From Rhyacichthys aspro (Eukaryota; Chordata; Actinopteri; Gobiiformes; Rhyacichthyidae), in the NCBI GenBank assembly GCA_036850595.1, contig CM072163.1, positions 19,244,639-19,308,638 on the forward strand: a stretch of 64,000 nt of DNA. Direction: 5' to 3'. The notes below the pieces were generated by a model, which searched no databases, was not told the DNA's origin, and worked only from the letters and a program-made list of their open reading frames with translations. Each line of letters starts with the position of its first letter. Positions within the stretch are counted from its first letter, which is position 1. The position numbers were made by a program, and so were the translations under genes. This document shows positions 48,000 to 60,747 of this stretch, in pieces.

Positions 48000-50100
48000 A
48001 CACAATGGTGATATCTGATTGTTGTCTGATTGTTTTATTGTTGAGATCATGTGAATGTTGGAGTAAGAATGTTCAACTGGTCTCCTGTACCAAATGTACA
48101 TGCATTTTCAGTTTTAATTTACTGTAACATCAAAGGAAATCGAGAGGGAACAGACTTAATTGGGGAAGAATATTTTAAGTAGTGCAGATTTAAATGACAG
48201 TTTGTTTTGCAAAAAGACCATTTGATGCCACTTTAGTACGTGTATTATTTATGGCAGAATCATACATTCAATTTGTCCATCAAGTTTTAAATGGTGTGGT
48301 TTTCAACTGTATGTTTTTACTTGTATTAAGCAGTATTAAAAAAGCTAAATTATGTTTCTGCATTCCTCACTGGCAGCTGGTAAACGTCATCTTCATTAGT
48401 TTGGTAAATAATATTCCCAGAGTTACAGGCCAATGTTACAAATCGTCATTTGTAGTCAAGTCATTTTTTGGTATAAATAAAAAGTTTTTATGTATGTGCT
48501 AAAAAACAGTTTTAAAAATGTTTTCCAAAAGCCTCAAAATATGATTTAGGCAATTATGAAATGAAATGTTCTTCAGTTGGATGAGGTTATGGCAACACAA
48601 TATGACACTATTTCTTTATTTTGTATGAGGGTAAAGGTTTAATGTGTGCTGTCCTCATTGAATAAAATAATTCGAGATAAAACTGTACAAGTCTTGATAA
48701 AGTATAATAGCATTGACCCGTGGATAACATAAATAGTATGACAGAAATGATCTGAGACAAAACAAGGCGTCACCTCAATCCTATGCTTACATACAAGAAG
48801 CACATCACTGGTGAGAGTAAGGCGTGCTCCCATTGGCTGTTGCATGGACACTATGGGGAATCTGAACAAGAGAGACACATATGACAATGGCTGAAGCCCC
48901 TCTGACGTTCTTTTAATCACAAAAACTAAGAAATGAACTATTTTTAAGAATTTAGTTTCAAATGTTAATACACCCACATATAAATCACTCCGACACGAGC
49001 AGGTCTAAACTAAATAACTTTCATTTGGAAACTTAAACATAAAGGACAACTTCTAAGTAATATTTAACTGTGTCATGCAGCTCGTATTTATCCCTGGGGT
49101 TTATTCTAATGCAAAGTACTCACTGTTGGTAATGAGCCATTACAGTAACTACTTTATATTACTACTGTCAACACATTTTGTCAATACTAATGACACACTG
49201 AACTTGCTCATAATAATAATTTGTGTTAAATCCACAGGCACATAACACCCACAGTTATCTTGTTTAAAAGTTTAATAAATGTCAAGTAGATTAGTGACGG
49301 TCTGACATTCTTTTATCAGGACAAATGTTAACTGAAAGAGCTTACACTAGGTCTTTCTGTGACAAATTTGGACTAGAATATATTTCAGACAACCACTAAA
49401 CAGGTATCTTACTGACACTAAAGAGAAGGATGATGCTGAGATCTGGAAAGCAGAACATACTGGGTGAGGTGAGGGAAGGAGTTTGTACAACCACAGATTA
49501 TCATTCCAATCAAGCTCTTATTGTTATAGAGGCTAAAGGAGACTGTAGTATGTAATTCAGCAGGTAAATATTACAGGGACAAAACTAAAGACACTATGGT
49601 CCATACAGATGTACTATTTGTGATTATTTTGAGTTGCTTTTTCACAGGTGAGGCACTGCTTCATGATTTAACCTGAGCACTGGCATCTGGCTGATATTAC
49701 CGCTCTGATTGTCACCAATAAACCTGTCCAAAACACATTTATCACATTATCTGGCTTTTCAGTCTAAATGATGTATTTCATGTGTGAGTGTATCATATTT
49801 AGTCTGACGGATCTGATATAAACTGCACTGAAAATGCACAGTGAAGCAGACTTTACTGTTATTTCTGGTTGATGGATAAATGTTGGATTTTACTGCTTAA
49901 ATTATGTGTTTTCCATAAGATGCCTCGGTAAAAAAATTGCTAAAACTGTTTTTGATTTGTTTGTTTTTTTTAATTTTCATTAAGTGAAGTGATTGTTTTG
50001 GATTTCATGGATGTTTATTGTTGCTTATTGAAAGACCTGAGAGTTCCTAGAGTAACTCAAAATAGAATGTTTGTAATAAGCTTGCACTATGACCTGTATC
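48000..50100. other. Intergenic, nothing recognisable
   Basis: AT-rich sequence with short frames only. I see no repeat, RNA gene or exon that I can support. Confidence 0.4.
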
Positions 50101-50151
50101 CTTCTGTGCATTAGAAATCGCTTAGACTTTAGTTTATCTGTGCCGCTGATA

Positions 50152-50318
50152 GTTACCATGGCAACTCAGGCCCCTTGTCTCCTGTGGGTTGTTGTTAGTT
50201 AACTAACTGGTGCCATGGTAACAGTGGATAGATGCTGCAGCTGGTTTAAGTAATACCATAGTAACTAAGATCTAAGCTCTGACCTGGTGATTTCACTGGC
50301 TACGGTTACCATGGATAC
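50152..50318. promoter_or_regulatory. Cluster of four RFX X-box-like palindromes
   Basis: Four copies of a motif on the RFX pattern GTTRCCATGGYAAC lie within 167 bases. They are GTTACCATGGCAAC (50152-50165, full palindrome), GGTGCCATGGTAAC (50209-50222), AATACCATAGTAAC (50252-50265) and GTTACCATGGATAC (50305-50318). Spacing is 57, 43 and 53 bases. RFX factors bind this motif and drive ciliary and neuronal genes (known). The cluster lies about 2.4 kb upstream of the inferred cortexin promoter. Confidence 0.6.
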
Positions 50319-50329
50319 GACTTTTAGCA

Positions 50330-53300
50330 CTGGTATCTTTTCTGTAAATGTTCTCACTCCTCCAGGTCACAGCAGCCCAAATAATCCAAAAAGACAAAAG
50401 GCACTAAACTAGCCTAAAGATGTGTCATAGGGAAAAATGTCACCCTTCAAATAGACAAAATGACAGTTAACAGGGGAGTCCATTTTAAAGGGGCCAAAAT
50501 GGGGCTTAAAATGAGGGCAAAGTGGCACAAATTGAAGTGAAATCACAAAATGAGGCATGAAAATGTGGCATAAAAGGAGAAAATGAATGTTAAAGACTAA
50601 GTGATAGAATAAAGACTGAAACGAAGATAAAGCTTTACATTCAAACACTGTCAAATGTAATAAAAGATACCCAAGTGTCACAGTCTTTCTGAACACTGAA
50701 GTCAGAGAGCTGTGCCAGTTTCTTACATTTATTTTTAATGTCACAAGTTCTTCCCAAGTTCAGTGTTGTGTTCAGTGTATATTAAAGAAAATATAAACAA
50801 CCTGTCTAAAACCAGAAACACATTTATTTACGCTTATGAAATTTCTTTAATATGTTTATCACAAGAACCAGAAATGCTTCTTTTGAAAACATTTCCATTT
50901 AATATTAATCCTTTTGCCTTTTGTTTTTGCAAAGTGAGGATTATCTATTGCTTAACCACGGACTGCAGTGTTTAGCTCCACCTTTTGAAAGGAAACAAAG
51001 GACAGAAGTTGTACAACACAGGTTTTAAGGATGAAACTTACCGGTACCTACTCCAAGTGCAAATACCTTAATATGTAGGGGGTATTTACTTTGGATGTAC
51101 ATTGTAAGAAGCCAGCTGTAAGTCTGAGTTCCAAATGAGACCTTAATCCTAGTACTGTATTATTAAAACACCTTTTTTTTTGGCCGTTTTTTTTAATTAT
51201 TTTTTTTACCCTTCATAAACCATAATGGTGTAGTTTATTAGTGTAGGCCATTTATTAATAATGCATTTGTGTGCAAAACTAATGTCGTTTAATTCACCAG
51301 TTGCATGCATATTCTACTCCCAACCAGTAAACAAAGTACGGACTAGAATGACTAGTCTCTTTAAAGTTTATTGTGCCCATTATTCCATTTTCACATAATG
51401 TAAACACTGTATATTCATGTATTCTAAATCGCTCTGCACTGGTCCCTGTAATAAGATTATCCTTTGCCTGTGCAGTATCCTTCAAACAGGTTTTAATGGA
51501 AGTCAGTTTAGCGGTTTTACATATACTTTGCATAATCATCATTCTAACAGACGCAAATGCCCGCATAACCTTTTTGGTCCTGATGTTTTGACTTGAATGC
51601 AGACTTTATGCACATAGGCAGTATATATACCTCATGAATTTGGACAAACATGGGAGACACTGACTATTATCCAGGAAGATAAATGTAGTAAGAGATAAAA
51701 CAGAGCAGCTGAGTTGTGATGAGCCTCATCCATTTGCAGGTGACAGTTGTTGGTGTGGCGCCTCCACAGGGACACATCAGAGTGCTCGGAGGACCAGGCG
51801 GTGCACAGGGGTCAGTGACTATGCACAGTTGGATGAAACTATTACATAACTCTTCCTGTCTGCTGTCTGTGCCCTCTACTGTTTATATTCTGTGGACTGT
51901 TTCCCCCTAGTGGTGATCAGGGAGGACTGCACAACAAAAAGCATTCCAGTTCCACAATGGGCCGTGTCTTTTTAATCTACATATTCTTTGAACCAGGAAC
52001 AACCATGGCTAATCTTTTAATTTCAGTTTTAGTTAAATGTGCAAAAGTTAAAGGCAGTTGCTGTATTAGTTAAGAATGCTTTAAAATGTATAACGTTTGT
52101 GTCTAAATCAATTATGTTTATAGGAATAATTCATAAAAAAAACAAAACATATGAAGGTAAAATAGCAAATCTATTTGATAGAACTTAAGTGTTGCTATGT
52201 TCAGACTTGTTGATATCACTGTAAACAGATAAACCACATTCATCTGATTCAGGCCAATTTCATGTGTTTCAAATCAAATCCAGACCTAATATCACTGTCA
52301 CTTTCTTCACATCACATCAGTAAAGAACAAAAGATATGTTGGGACATTTTTATTTTTTATTTTTTAATCAACTCACCAAATGCAAAGTGAGCGAGCAGAA
52401 AAAAAAAAAAAAATCATGAATGAAATTGTGTCACTTTCCTTTTTCAAAACTGTATAAATGATTCAGTTTTTGAAGAAACTCAGCATTTAGATTGTTCCAA
52501 ACATTTGAAGAAGTAACCACAGATCTTGTGTGTTTGTGGGCTTCTCAGATCCCTCTGTCTCTTCTGTGATGAAGGACAGACTCATGGTGAATGCAAGACT
52601 CTGTGGAGGCCTTACGTCAAGTCTCCTTGTCCTTCTTTACACTGACGACAGTCTAATGACTTATAATAATATTAAACATTGAGTATAGCTGAAAACAGTC
52701 TGACGTTACAATGTTTCTTTACAGCTGTAGTGCATGTTATAGCCTAAATCACAGAGATCCATTTTCTGGTAATGGGTTCAGCCCCTTTTATCCTCACCTT
52801 TAGCAGCAGCTGGATTATTGCCAGATTTTTCCATCTTATTTATGATGATGAGATTTCTTCGATAAACTGCATGTTCAGACTGGTGCTGTTGCTCTGATTG
52901 GATATAAATTACCTGGTGAAAAACGACTGCGGGCAAGTGGATCGTCCAATCACCTCCTGGCGTTGAGCTAAAGAACGTGTGCTTTCTGTGTAAACCTTTT
53001 CCAGACATGGGTTACAGACCATCTGTACAATCACGCTTTTTTATCCAATGGTCAGAGAAAACTCCTTCAATAGTCTGAAACAAACAAACAAAGAGCAGGT
53101 GAAAACTTGCAGCAGGTTTGGAGCTGTACATGACTCTACAGTTTTATGTGTAGCTGCATCAGGTGGCAACATTTCACACTCCTACTTTCTACAGCCTGTG
53201 AGCATCTACGGCAGCCCTATGGGGTCATGCAGTTGTCTACAGAAACCCAAAGAAAAAAAAATGAGAGTGCTTCCTTCTTAAAACTGTTGAAATGCTCCCA

Positions 53301-54790
53301 ATATTCCAAAAAGACATTAGGACCAAAGTCAATTAAAAACCCAACAATCCTCTGGGCATGATCTGAACAGTGGGGTTTAGTAGCTTTCCATTTTTCATAA
53401 TATACTGTATGTAATCTACAGATGGAGCAGTCACTGAGTCACAGCCTTGTGGTTTCAGATTTGAACCACGGTGCAGTGAGTTCAACAAGAATAAACCACA
53501 TTGACTTAGAAACAGAAAACATATACTGGAACTACTCTTACACAGGACTCAGAGGGTTATGAAAGCCTGGTCAGGGAGCTGCTGATTGGACGGTGAGGAC
53601 AGCAGAGCTCTGTGATTGGTCTCCGCTGCTGCTGTGTCAGTCTCTCAGGTTTCAGCTCACACTTCACAGAACACACCGCACAGACACATGATCAAACTGC
53701 ACGGATACATGCTCTACACCTGTCAGGATCAGATACAAGCTCCATGTAAAAAGAAATCACCACGTCATCATATTCTCTGATGCTCCGAGGTCCTACGGTA
53801 CCAACAGCAACTCTCCAAACAACAGTGCATATGTGTTAAATGTGATTACAGACAGGGCCGTGCTGTCTGGCCTGTAGACTGGTCTCAATTACAGAGGAGA
53901 GAACACTCTGTGGTGGATGTGCTGTGTGAAGGTGGTGGACAGAGTGAGCCCCAGTGTCAGAACAATTAACTTAAACTGGCATTAGACACAGACACCTGAG
54001 ATGGTTCAAACATGTCGAACATGACACGAGTAGTGACCTGTCTCTACATTAAAACAGCTCAATGGACTCACAAAGAGAGATTTAAGATGGCCTCCGCGGC
54101 TTCAGTAATAAAATGTTTAGAGCTCATGAAGGCAGCACCACTCAGTAGCTCTGTCTGCACAACTGCACATCTCATCTCCTGGTCTTGACAGAAATAAAAG
54201 AGTTTGCTTTTTTCCCAAGTGTCATTTCACGCCATTACACCAAGACTTCATATTTAAACACTTTTAAATAAGATTGACCTGTTTTACGCTCGTACATAGT
54301 GTCAACATTTAGTTCAAGTTCTGTATGGTTTGAACCTACTTCTATCATTGCCTGTAGTAACTATATTCACTTACTTGAGGTACAGATTTAACCTTCAGGA
54401 AAGAGTTAAGTATTTCCTAGAGCTTGTTCTTAATGTTTTCACATTCTCTAAAAGTTATATTGTGGAGACCTTATCATAAATCACAAATAAATAAGGCTAT
54501 TTGAATAAATTGTTTGACCTTGATCCTTTCCAACATTTTCATATTTTCATTTTTTTTCTTTTGGTCCCCTTTGAACAAAGCTTGGACACTACTGCTCTAC
54601 ACTGACAACCGTTTAAATAGGCAAACAGAAAACACAAGTATAGCTGGTTATCGACGCTTTCTCTAAATCATACTCAGGACAAAGCTAACACGTTCACAAC
54701 CCAGGACTGACATTCAACCTGTAGGTTTAGTAAAACTCTTTCAGCGCCTGTTTCTGTCAGTGGAGACAGATGTAACCTGAACACACACAC
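50330..54790. other. Intergenic, mostly nothing recognisable
   Basis: AT-rich sequence with two exon-like blocks listed under 47754-52645. Two ATTGG (reverse CCAAT) boxes lie in a GC-richer stretch at 53570-53640. At 53190-53281 a frame follows a tttctacag acceptor-like site. None can be tied to a gene. Confidence 0.35.
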
Positions 54791-54797
54791 ATCCCCT

Positions 54798-54830
54798 CAT
54801 CATCATCATCATCAGCAGCAGCAGCAGCAG
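54798..54830 (+). repeat. (CAT)5(CAG)6 compound trinucleotide repeat
   Basis: Five CAT units (54798-54812) run directly into six perfect CAG units (54813-54830), preceded by a short (AC)n run at 54781-54790. It is a compound microsatellite in non-coding sequence and likely polymorphic. Confidence 0.95.
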
Positions 54831-54936
54831 GAGCCTGCCAGTCCTCGCTCACAGGCAACACATGCTCGCTGATGTGACATCTGCTCGGCTCCACCTGACG
54901 CCTCTGTGCTGCTCTCTCGTCCCTTTATTCTCTCAG

Positions 54937-55043
54937 TCCTACCTGCGCGGAGTCAAATGGCTGTGGACCAACAGGAGACAGAGCCAAACAAGCTGTAATG
55001 GAGTCTGCATGGAGCCGGATGTTCACCTGGACGCTGTGAGGAA
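54937..55043 (+). other. Exon-like block of unknown identity
   Basis: A long pyrimidine tract (gctctctcgtccctttattctctcag) precedes 107 bases open in phase 0, beginning SYLRGVKWLWTNRRQSQ and ending with an AGGAA|GTGAGT donor. Both signals are strong. No matching exon was found up- or downstream and the translation is not a family I know. It could be an exon of an unannotated or non-coding transcript. Confidence 0.18.
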
Positions 55044-55561
55044 GTGAGTGAGCCCATTAAAAACATGTTGCTGCTGGGAGTTACAAACACTCAGACTCAT
55101 TAAATGCAAAGGTCAATAGATTTCCAATAGATCTGAGGTAACATGTCTGACTGATACCCCTCTGTATGTGCCCCAGTTGAACAGAAGGAAACAAGGAGCA
55201 TATAAAACACATTAACAGAGATCATTTCTACAGTTTATACCCACTCCACACAAGGTCTTTATACAGTGAAAAATAAATAAAAAGAGCACTGGGTGTATTC
55301 AAAACCAAAAAGCACGTGGCTAGTTTGCATAAATCAATGCAGACTCAAAGGGGAAGTGAAAACTAAAGCTTGGATGGAGACAAATCAAAGAAATCTGAGT
55401 GACTGGATCCTAAGTATCATTATAGAAAACTATTCCTAGTGTTCATTTAGTGTTCTTTTTTCGACCCCTCTTTTATTTGATCAAGCCACAATGCTTGTCG
55501 TGAACGTTCATCTGCAACATACATCTCTAGTTCTTAATAGAATGATTCTTACAAGACTATG

Positions 55562-55596
55562 CTATTAGGTGATTTAACAGTTTAATCACCTAATAG
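55562..55596. repeat. Perfect 13-bp inverted repeat
   Basis: CTATTAGGTGATT (55562-55574) is followed, after nine bases, by its exact reverse complement (55584-55596). It could form a cruciform or RNA hairpin. No run of T follows, and no family is recognised. Confidence 0.9.
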
Positions 55597-56799
55597 AAGA
55601 GACTTTTACTTTAAAATGATTGCCTCTTTAATGGAGACTTCAGCAGAGGAGAGACTCACTGCTGAGTTTGTAGTACCAACAAGCTATTCATTTATTTCTT
55701 GTACTAGGATGCATACGTGTTAAAATAATAATTCCATTCCATTTAATAAAGCTTCGATTACATGCCCAGTCTGATCAAAATGAGCTTTACTAAATCAGGT
55801 TTAATGTTACATGTTACCTCTGTGCTGTTGCTCAAGACCAGATCTGTGACATACTAGAGCTACATGACCCAGGACAGATCTACTCGTCCCCAGACCACAC
55901 ACTAGGACTAAATTTGATAAAGCAACAGTTTCAGTTTGATCCAGCAAAAAATCTGAAATAGCCTCCAGAGGGTTAGGGTTACGTTATGTTACGTTCGACA
56001 AGGCTCTGATGATGTTTAAGTTAAAACCATTTCTTTATGACTCTGCATGTACTCCTCTGTAATGGAGTGTTTTGTTTCTGCACTCTTCAAGACACGCGTA
56101 CAAGTGGCCAACAACTGCATCAACTCCACAACACATAAGCTGCATTTCAATATGACAAGCACCTACAAATGTGCATTGAGAAGAACACGCTGCATTGAGA
56201 GAAACATGCATGATATTACAGAAATATATTTAAAAAATCAACATTAATCAATTCTGTTTCTGTCATAGATCGGAGAACTTGGTCAACACTGTGCTGATGG
56301 TATTGCAGTTAAGGTGTTGGTTTTGGAATGAGCTTCTTTTTCGAGTCTCGCTCAAACCTTCCATTTTTCATCCATTCTTTTTTCATTTTAATAATTATAA
56401 TTTATGACTTCTCTGGAATAAGTAACAATGACAATTAAAAATAGCAAATATATGATAATCTAACCACTATGTTATTGTTATTTTAATGTTTGCTGTGCTA
56501 TGTGTTGGGTTATTGATGCTGTTGTTATTTGCATGTGTGTTTTAATTTGCAGTACATATGTTGTGAAGTTGATGCAGAGGTTTTAGGAATTGCATTTGTC
56601 AATTGAAGCGTATGTATGCGCCCACTAATGTGTATTTGCTTGCTTTCTCAGCCAAGGTACACATCTCCTTGTCTTATCTTTTTACTTCTGTAGGGCACTT
56701 CGAACAACCCACTGTGTAACATTCTCTATATAAATAAGTTTGCCTCGCCAGATTTCAGTTGAGAGTGGTCGGTAAGAATCAGACAGAGATAAGGCCTGT

Positions 56800-57080
56800 C
56801 TGAATCCTGTGGAGAGTTCCAGTGTTTGACGGCGGAACACAGCGGGGAGTTTCTTAATGAGAGCTGTCCGGCCGCGGGACCAGAGGAGACCGCGGGGGCG
56901 ACGGACGGAAGAGCGTCTGAAGAGCTGACACTTGAAATGACCCTCGGAGCAGGACGGAGCACACAGACTCAGAGAAGGAGCGCTGATGTGAACCCAGCAT
57001 CAGGACAAGCTCGGAGCTCACAAATACAGACATAAACAATGCTGTACCTACATATTAATCTTCAATAAACACTGCGATGC
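56800..57080 (+). other. GC-rich terminal-exon-like block with poly(A) signal
   Basis: After an acceptor-like gagagttccag the plus strand is open from 56822 to a TAA at about 57033. The frame is hydrophilic, rich in E, S, T and A, without domains. AATAAA follows at 57064-57069. The CpG density exceeds the neighbourhood. This is the layout of a 3' terminal exon, but it could also be an unmethylated regulatory patch. No upstream exon in phase was found. Confidence 0.18.
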
Positions 57081-58480
57081 TAACTTTTTCTGTGCCGGGA
57101 AATTCCTGCATACTATATGGTTTACCTTTGTAATATTTGTTAGATTTGTATGTAATTTAAATCTATTTATAAAATTAAAGTAACTACAACATTACGCCAC
57201 ACTGAAAGCTTTAATACTCAATTTTGTTTTTGCCTTTCCTGCTTCTTTTATATAAAAAAAGGTAAAACCGGATACATTTTTCATCTCTAAAAACTAATAC
57301 ATTACATTAAATCAAAGTTTAGAGCTTATACCTGAAACTTTAACCTCTGGAGTTTACTGTAGCAGACTGTAATTAATCCAGTAATTATCTCTGCCTTGTT
57401 AAACATTAAACTGAAGCATTGCCAACATTCATCCATGTTTAAATTGCTGCCTGTTTCTCTACTTTTTTGAGCTGTTTTGCTGTAAAATAAGGCGTATTTT
57501 TCAACGGAATAAACAATGTCCTTATATTTTTTTTGTCTTTTATTGTTGACATTAGTATCAACCAATGGGAGCACTTTTTAATTATGAAGCCTAAATCACG
57601 TCTTAAGGTTGATAATACAATAAACTGTTAGGTTATTAAACTGTCAAACTAAATGCAACAGTAAAAAAAGTAGGCAATCCACATTTAAGGAACAATGTTT
57701 TGTTGACTTTCGTTAAGATAATGTTTTGCACTTAACATTAACGAAATCCAATGAATGAAAGTAACTAAAGTTTTGGATCAGAGGCCATAAGTGACATTCA
57801 TTTTTTGGGTTCTGGCTCCATTGACTTGGCTAATGAGGCTAAAGCACAATGAAAGTGTGGAATTACATATATGGACATTTTTTTCCTTTAGACTGGCACC
57901 ACCTGAAATACCCTAAATGTTCAAAACAGCACTTTGTTTTTCCACTCATACCTTTCTGAGCGTTAAACAAGCAATCAGTTCATGCAGGAGTTTGTTCATG
58001 AAGCACGATGGGTGTGAGTGCATTGACAAGCAGAGTTCGAGACAAGGTTAATTATTTCATTAGAATAAATGTAATTATAGCAGCAAAGTATTTATTTCAG
58101 TATAGCAGTATATGTGCAAAAAAAATACATTTGCATGTGTTTATGAGGCTGCGTTTCATTTTTTTAACTAGTGCTGTTTGATTTCAAGTGAGTGCGGTTT
58201 AACCCTACTCGCTGGTCTTTAAAGTCACTGCTCAGATCACAAACACATTACGATTTAATGAAGCAGTGAGAAAACATGTCAACGTTACGCTTTACTTTTG
58301 TGATGCAAGGGACTCGTCAATGAGCGGAATCTAAAAGCAACATTTTCAAGCCATGCAAAGAGGATCAGGGCCACTGTAAAAAAGAAAAATAATAAGGCAG
58401 ACTCACCACTTGACCTGAACAGGCATGTTTTTGGAGGAAGAAGGAGTACGCAGAGTGAACCCATGGTAACATTCTGAGAG
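57081..58480. other. Intergenic, nothing recognisable
   Basis: AT-rich sequence. No exon, repeat family or RNA gene was identified. Confidence 0.4.
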
Positions 58481-58487
58481 GACACTA

Positions 58488-58520
58488 CTTATTTATTTAT
58501 TTATTTATTTATTTATTCAT
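58488..58520 (+). repeat. (ATTT)n microsatellite
   Basis: About eight tandem ATTT units, continuing as degenerate ATTC units to about 58530. Confidence 0.95.
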
Positions 58521-58703
58521 TCATTTCTCTATTTATTTTGAGCAACAAACAAAAAAGTGCCATGCAACAATACATTATAATACAATGCTCAAAAGCAGCT
58601 AACCTACAAGACTGCACATTTTAAGAGTAGCACATTGTATGAATATTAATTTTGTATGAAATTATTGCATTTTTTTTCCTTTTAATTAGAAAATATTTGG
58701 GGA

Positions 58704-59047
58704 TGGTGTTGTACTGAAGACCAATTTGACCAAGACCAACATTATTGAGACCAGGACTACACCAAGACTTTTAGAGATCAAAACTGAGTCAAGACCAGTA
58801 CATAGTGAGGTTGAGACCAAAACTAGCACACACAGTACACAACAGTACATTAGAATAATATTAGAATAACCAGTAAGGCAAAATCCAGACCGTTCAAGAT
58901 GTTTGTGAGTAATTCCAGACTCATGGAGGGTTAGTGTTTTGTAAAGGAAGCAGTGAGACAGAACAAGATTTTTGAATGAACCTAAAACTGAGTAAAAATG
59001 GGTTCGAGACCAAGACTTGTCAAGTCTTTATTACTGCAACACTATTC
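58704..59047 (-). repeat. 'GGTCTTGGTCTTG' MITE-like repeat, copy 2
   Basis: The block begins TGGTGTTGTACTGAAGACC and ends GTCTTTATTACTGCAACACTA, which are imperfect inverted repeats of each other. The interior consists of 'gaccaagacc' and 'gagacca' units plus 'ggttagtgttttgtaaaggaag'. That last segment is the reverse complement of the corresponding part of the copy at 25065-25450. It is a non-coding MITE-like element. Confidence 0.62.
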
Positions 59048-59579
59048 AAGAAATTACAGAATAACTTTCCAGTGACAGTTCACCACTGCTTTTACTTTAA
59101 ATACATATTCTGACTTACCTTTCAAAGCTGATGGATTCTAGATTTGTGAGCTCCCAAACTCACTAAAATCCATCTTGTACTGCCCCTTAACAAAGCATTT
59201 GCACATGAGCCAATGATGTGGATGCACTGAGTTACAGAGTGTTATAGGTCTGATGACAAAGCAACTGTTTTATCATTACCAATGTAAAATGAAAATGAAA
59301 ATTCCTTGTTGTATTTGCATACTTGGCAATAAAGATGATTCTGATTCTGATGTAAACACCCAGCATTGCTCTGATTGTATAAAATTGCAGTTAGTCACAG
59401 GTGGTTCATCCACGGACCAGGAAACGCTTTCTGTGGACCCCAGGTTATATTTTGACTACTACTGCACATATTACAGACACTTCCCTCGGGTCACTCACTG
59501 AGAACTCATATTACATTTTTAATGGGGTGGACTGAGTGTGAAAAAACATGTCAACTATCCACTTTACAAACTTCTGAGA

Positions 59580-60180
59580 GACTCTTGAGTGAGCAAAGCC
59601 ATGTCCGCGGCGGCCATCAAGGGCACTAAAAGCCAAGCTCAGGGCACTGATTTGCTCACTCTTCTGTGATGGGCTCCTTGGGCTGACACTTCTTCCCCCA
59701 GCGGCTCGTCTTCATCTCCACAACTCCAGCTCAGTGGCACATCTCCCCCTCCAGCTTTAATTAATAGCTTTGTGCTTCCTTCAGCTTGTCTACTCCCTCA
59801 GACTAATTGCTGGCAGAAAAAATCTCCACTAATCCAATTTGGAGCCCCGAATAATCTCCAGTGTTACTGAATGTTTGTGGGAACCTGCAGGCCTAATGGC
59901 TACCACGTGTGTGTGATTCATCTGAGGGATCTCGCCGACGGATGTGATCGTTTTGGGCTCGGATCGGCTCATTAGAAAGTGGAGAGTGATTGTACGTCCT
60001 GCTGTTGGAACACATTGGCCCCCTTTGTGCTTTACAGTCATTTACAGTGGAATCACAGGAGTCAGCTGTCATGAAAAGATGGAGAGAGAACACAGAGAAC
60101 AATGAGCCATTTCGAGTCTTTTGTAAGTCTTTTGTTTCTGATATAGTGGACCGTGGGATCATTTGCTGAAGAGGAATCTC
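59580..60180. other. Enhancer-like complex sequence (candidate)
   Basis: Repeat-free and high in complexity, with homeodomain cores (GCTTTAATTAATAGC, GACTAATTGC, CCTAATGGC) and an E-box CACGTG near 59904. This texture is typical of conserved developmental enhancers. It is the strongest such block in the right third of the window, judged by composition only. Confidence 0.28.
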
Positions 60181-60747
60181 ATGCCGATGTTAGGGTCGAT
60201 TCATGCAAGCCCATTGAGTAAAAACATCACAGTTTAAATCCCATTGTGTAATATACTGATATATGATCAATGAAGCCTTTCTTGTCCTACCCCAAAATGG
60301 GACTATAATCAGCGTTAGGAGTGGCATACATAAGAGCCTTTCACAGGACAACATTTGCTAATCTCCAAACACAGTACGTAGCCCCAACATAAAGACCCAC
60401 CAAGGGCAGTATTTTCTGCAGAGGCTGAAGCCTTTCCAAGGTGTAGACCCCAGACACTGAAATGCAACTGCAGTGGTGGCGGGTCAATAGTCAGGAGAAC
60501 TAAAATTATGCCACTAAATATATAAAATTAGCTTCATTAACCTAATATCTTTGGTTCAGTTCAGTTTGCTGCTGCAAATGGCCCCACTAAAGCTCAGCTC
60601 ATTCCTCTTCCTCATTTAAATTCCTCATGACTAACTATGACCTGAGATGGTTGCACTTGCTTTGAACTAATTTCACTATTGAATGTATAGGTCAGTGTAT
60701 TTATTGTACACATTCTACTTTAGTTATTGTATTTGTTAAACAGATTG

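Larger units (their letters stand above)
47754..52645 (+). other. Hypothetical secreted small protein (three exon-like blocks)
   Basis: The first block, 47754-47897, encodes an ATG followed by eight leucines, AGAALVLDA and then a basic region, which looks like a signal peptide, and ends CTCCAG|GTAGGC in phase 0. The second block, 51740-51810 (acceptor tttgcag, donor GG|GTCAGT), encodes VTVVGVAPPQGHIRVLGG. The third, from 52549 (acceptor cttctcag), continues in phase with SLCLFCDEGQTHGECKTLW to TGA at 52643, with ATTAAA near 52671. In all it would be about 103 residues of no known family. The leucine run overlaps CTG low complexity in the CpG island, so this may be chance. Confidence 0.13.

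Noticed and set aside
55965..55985. TTAGGGTTA telomere-like string
   Set aside because: Only one full unit is present, with no interstitial telomeric array.
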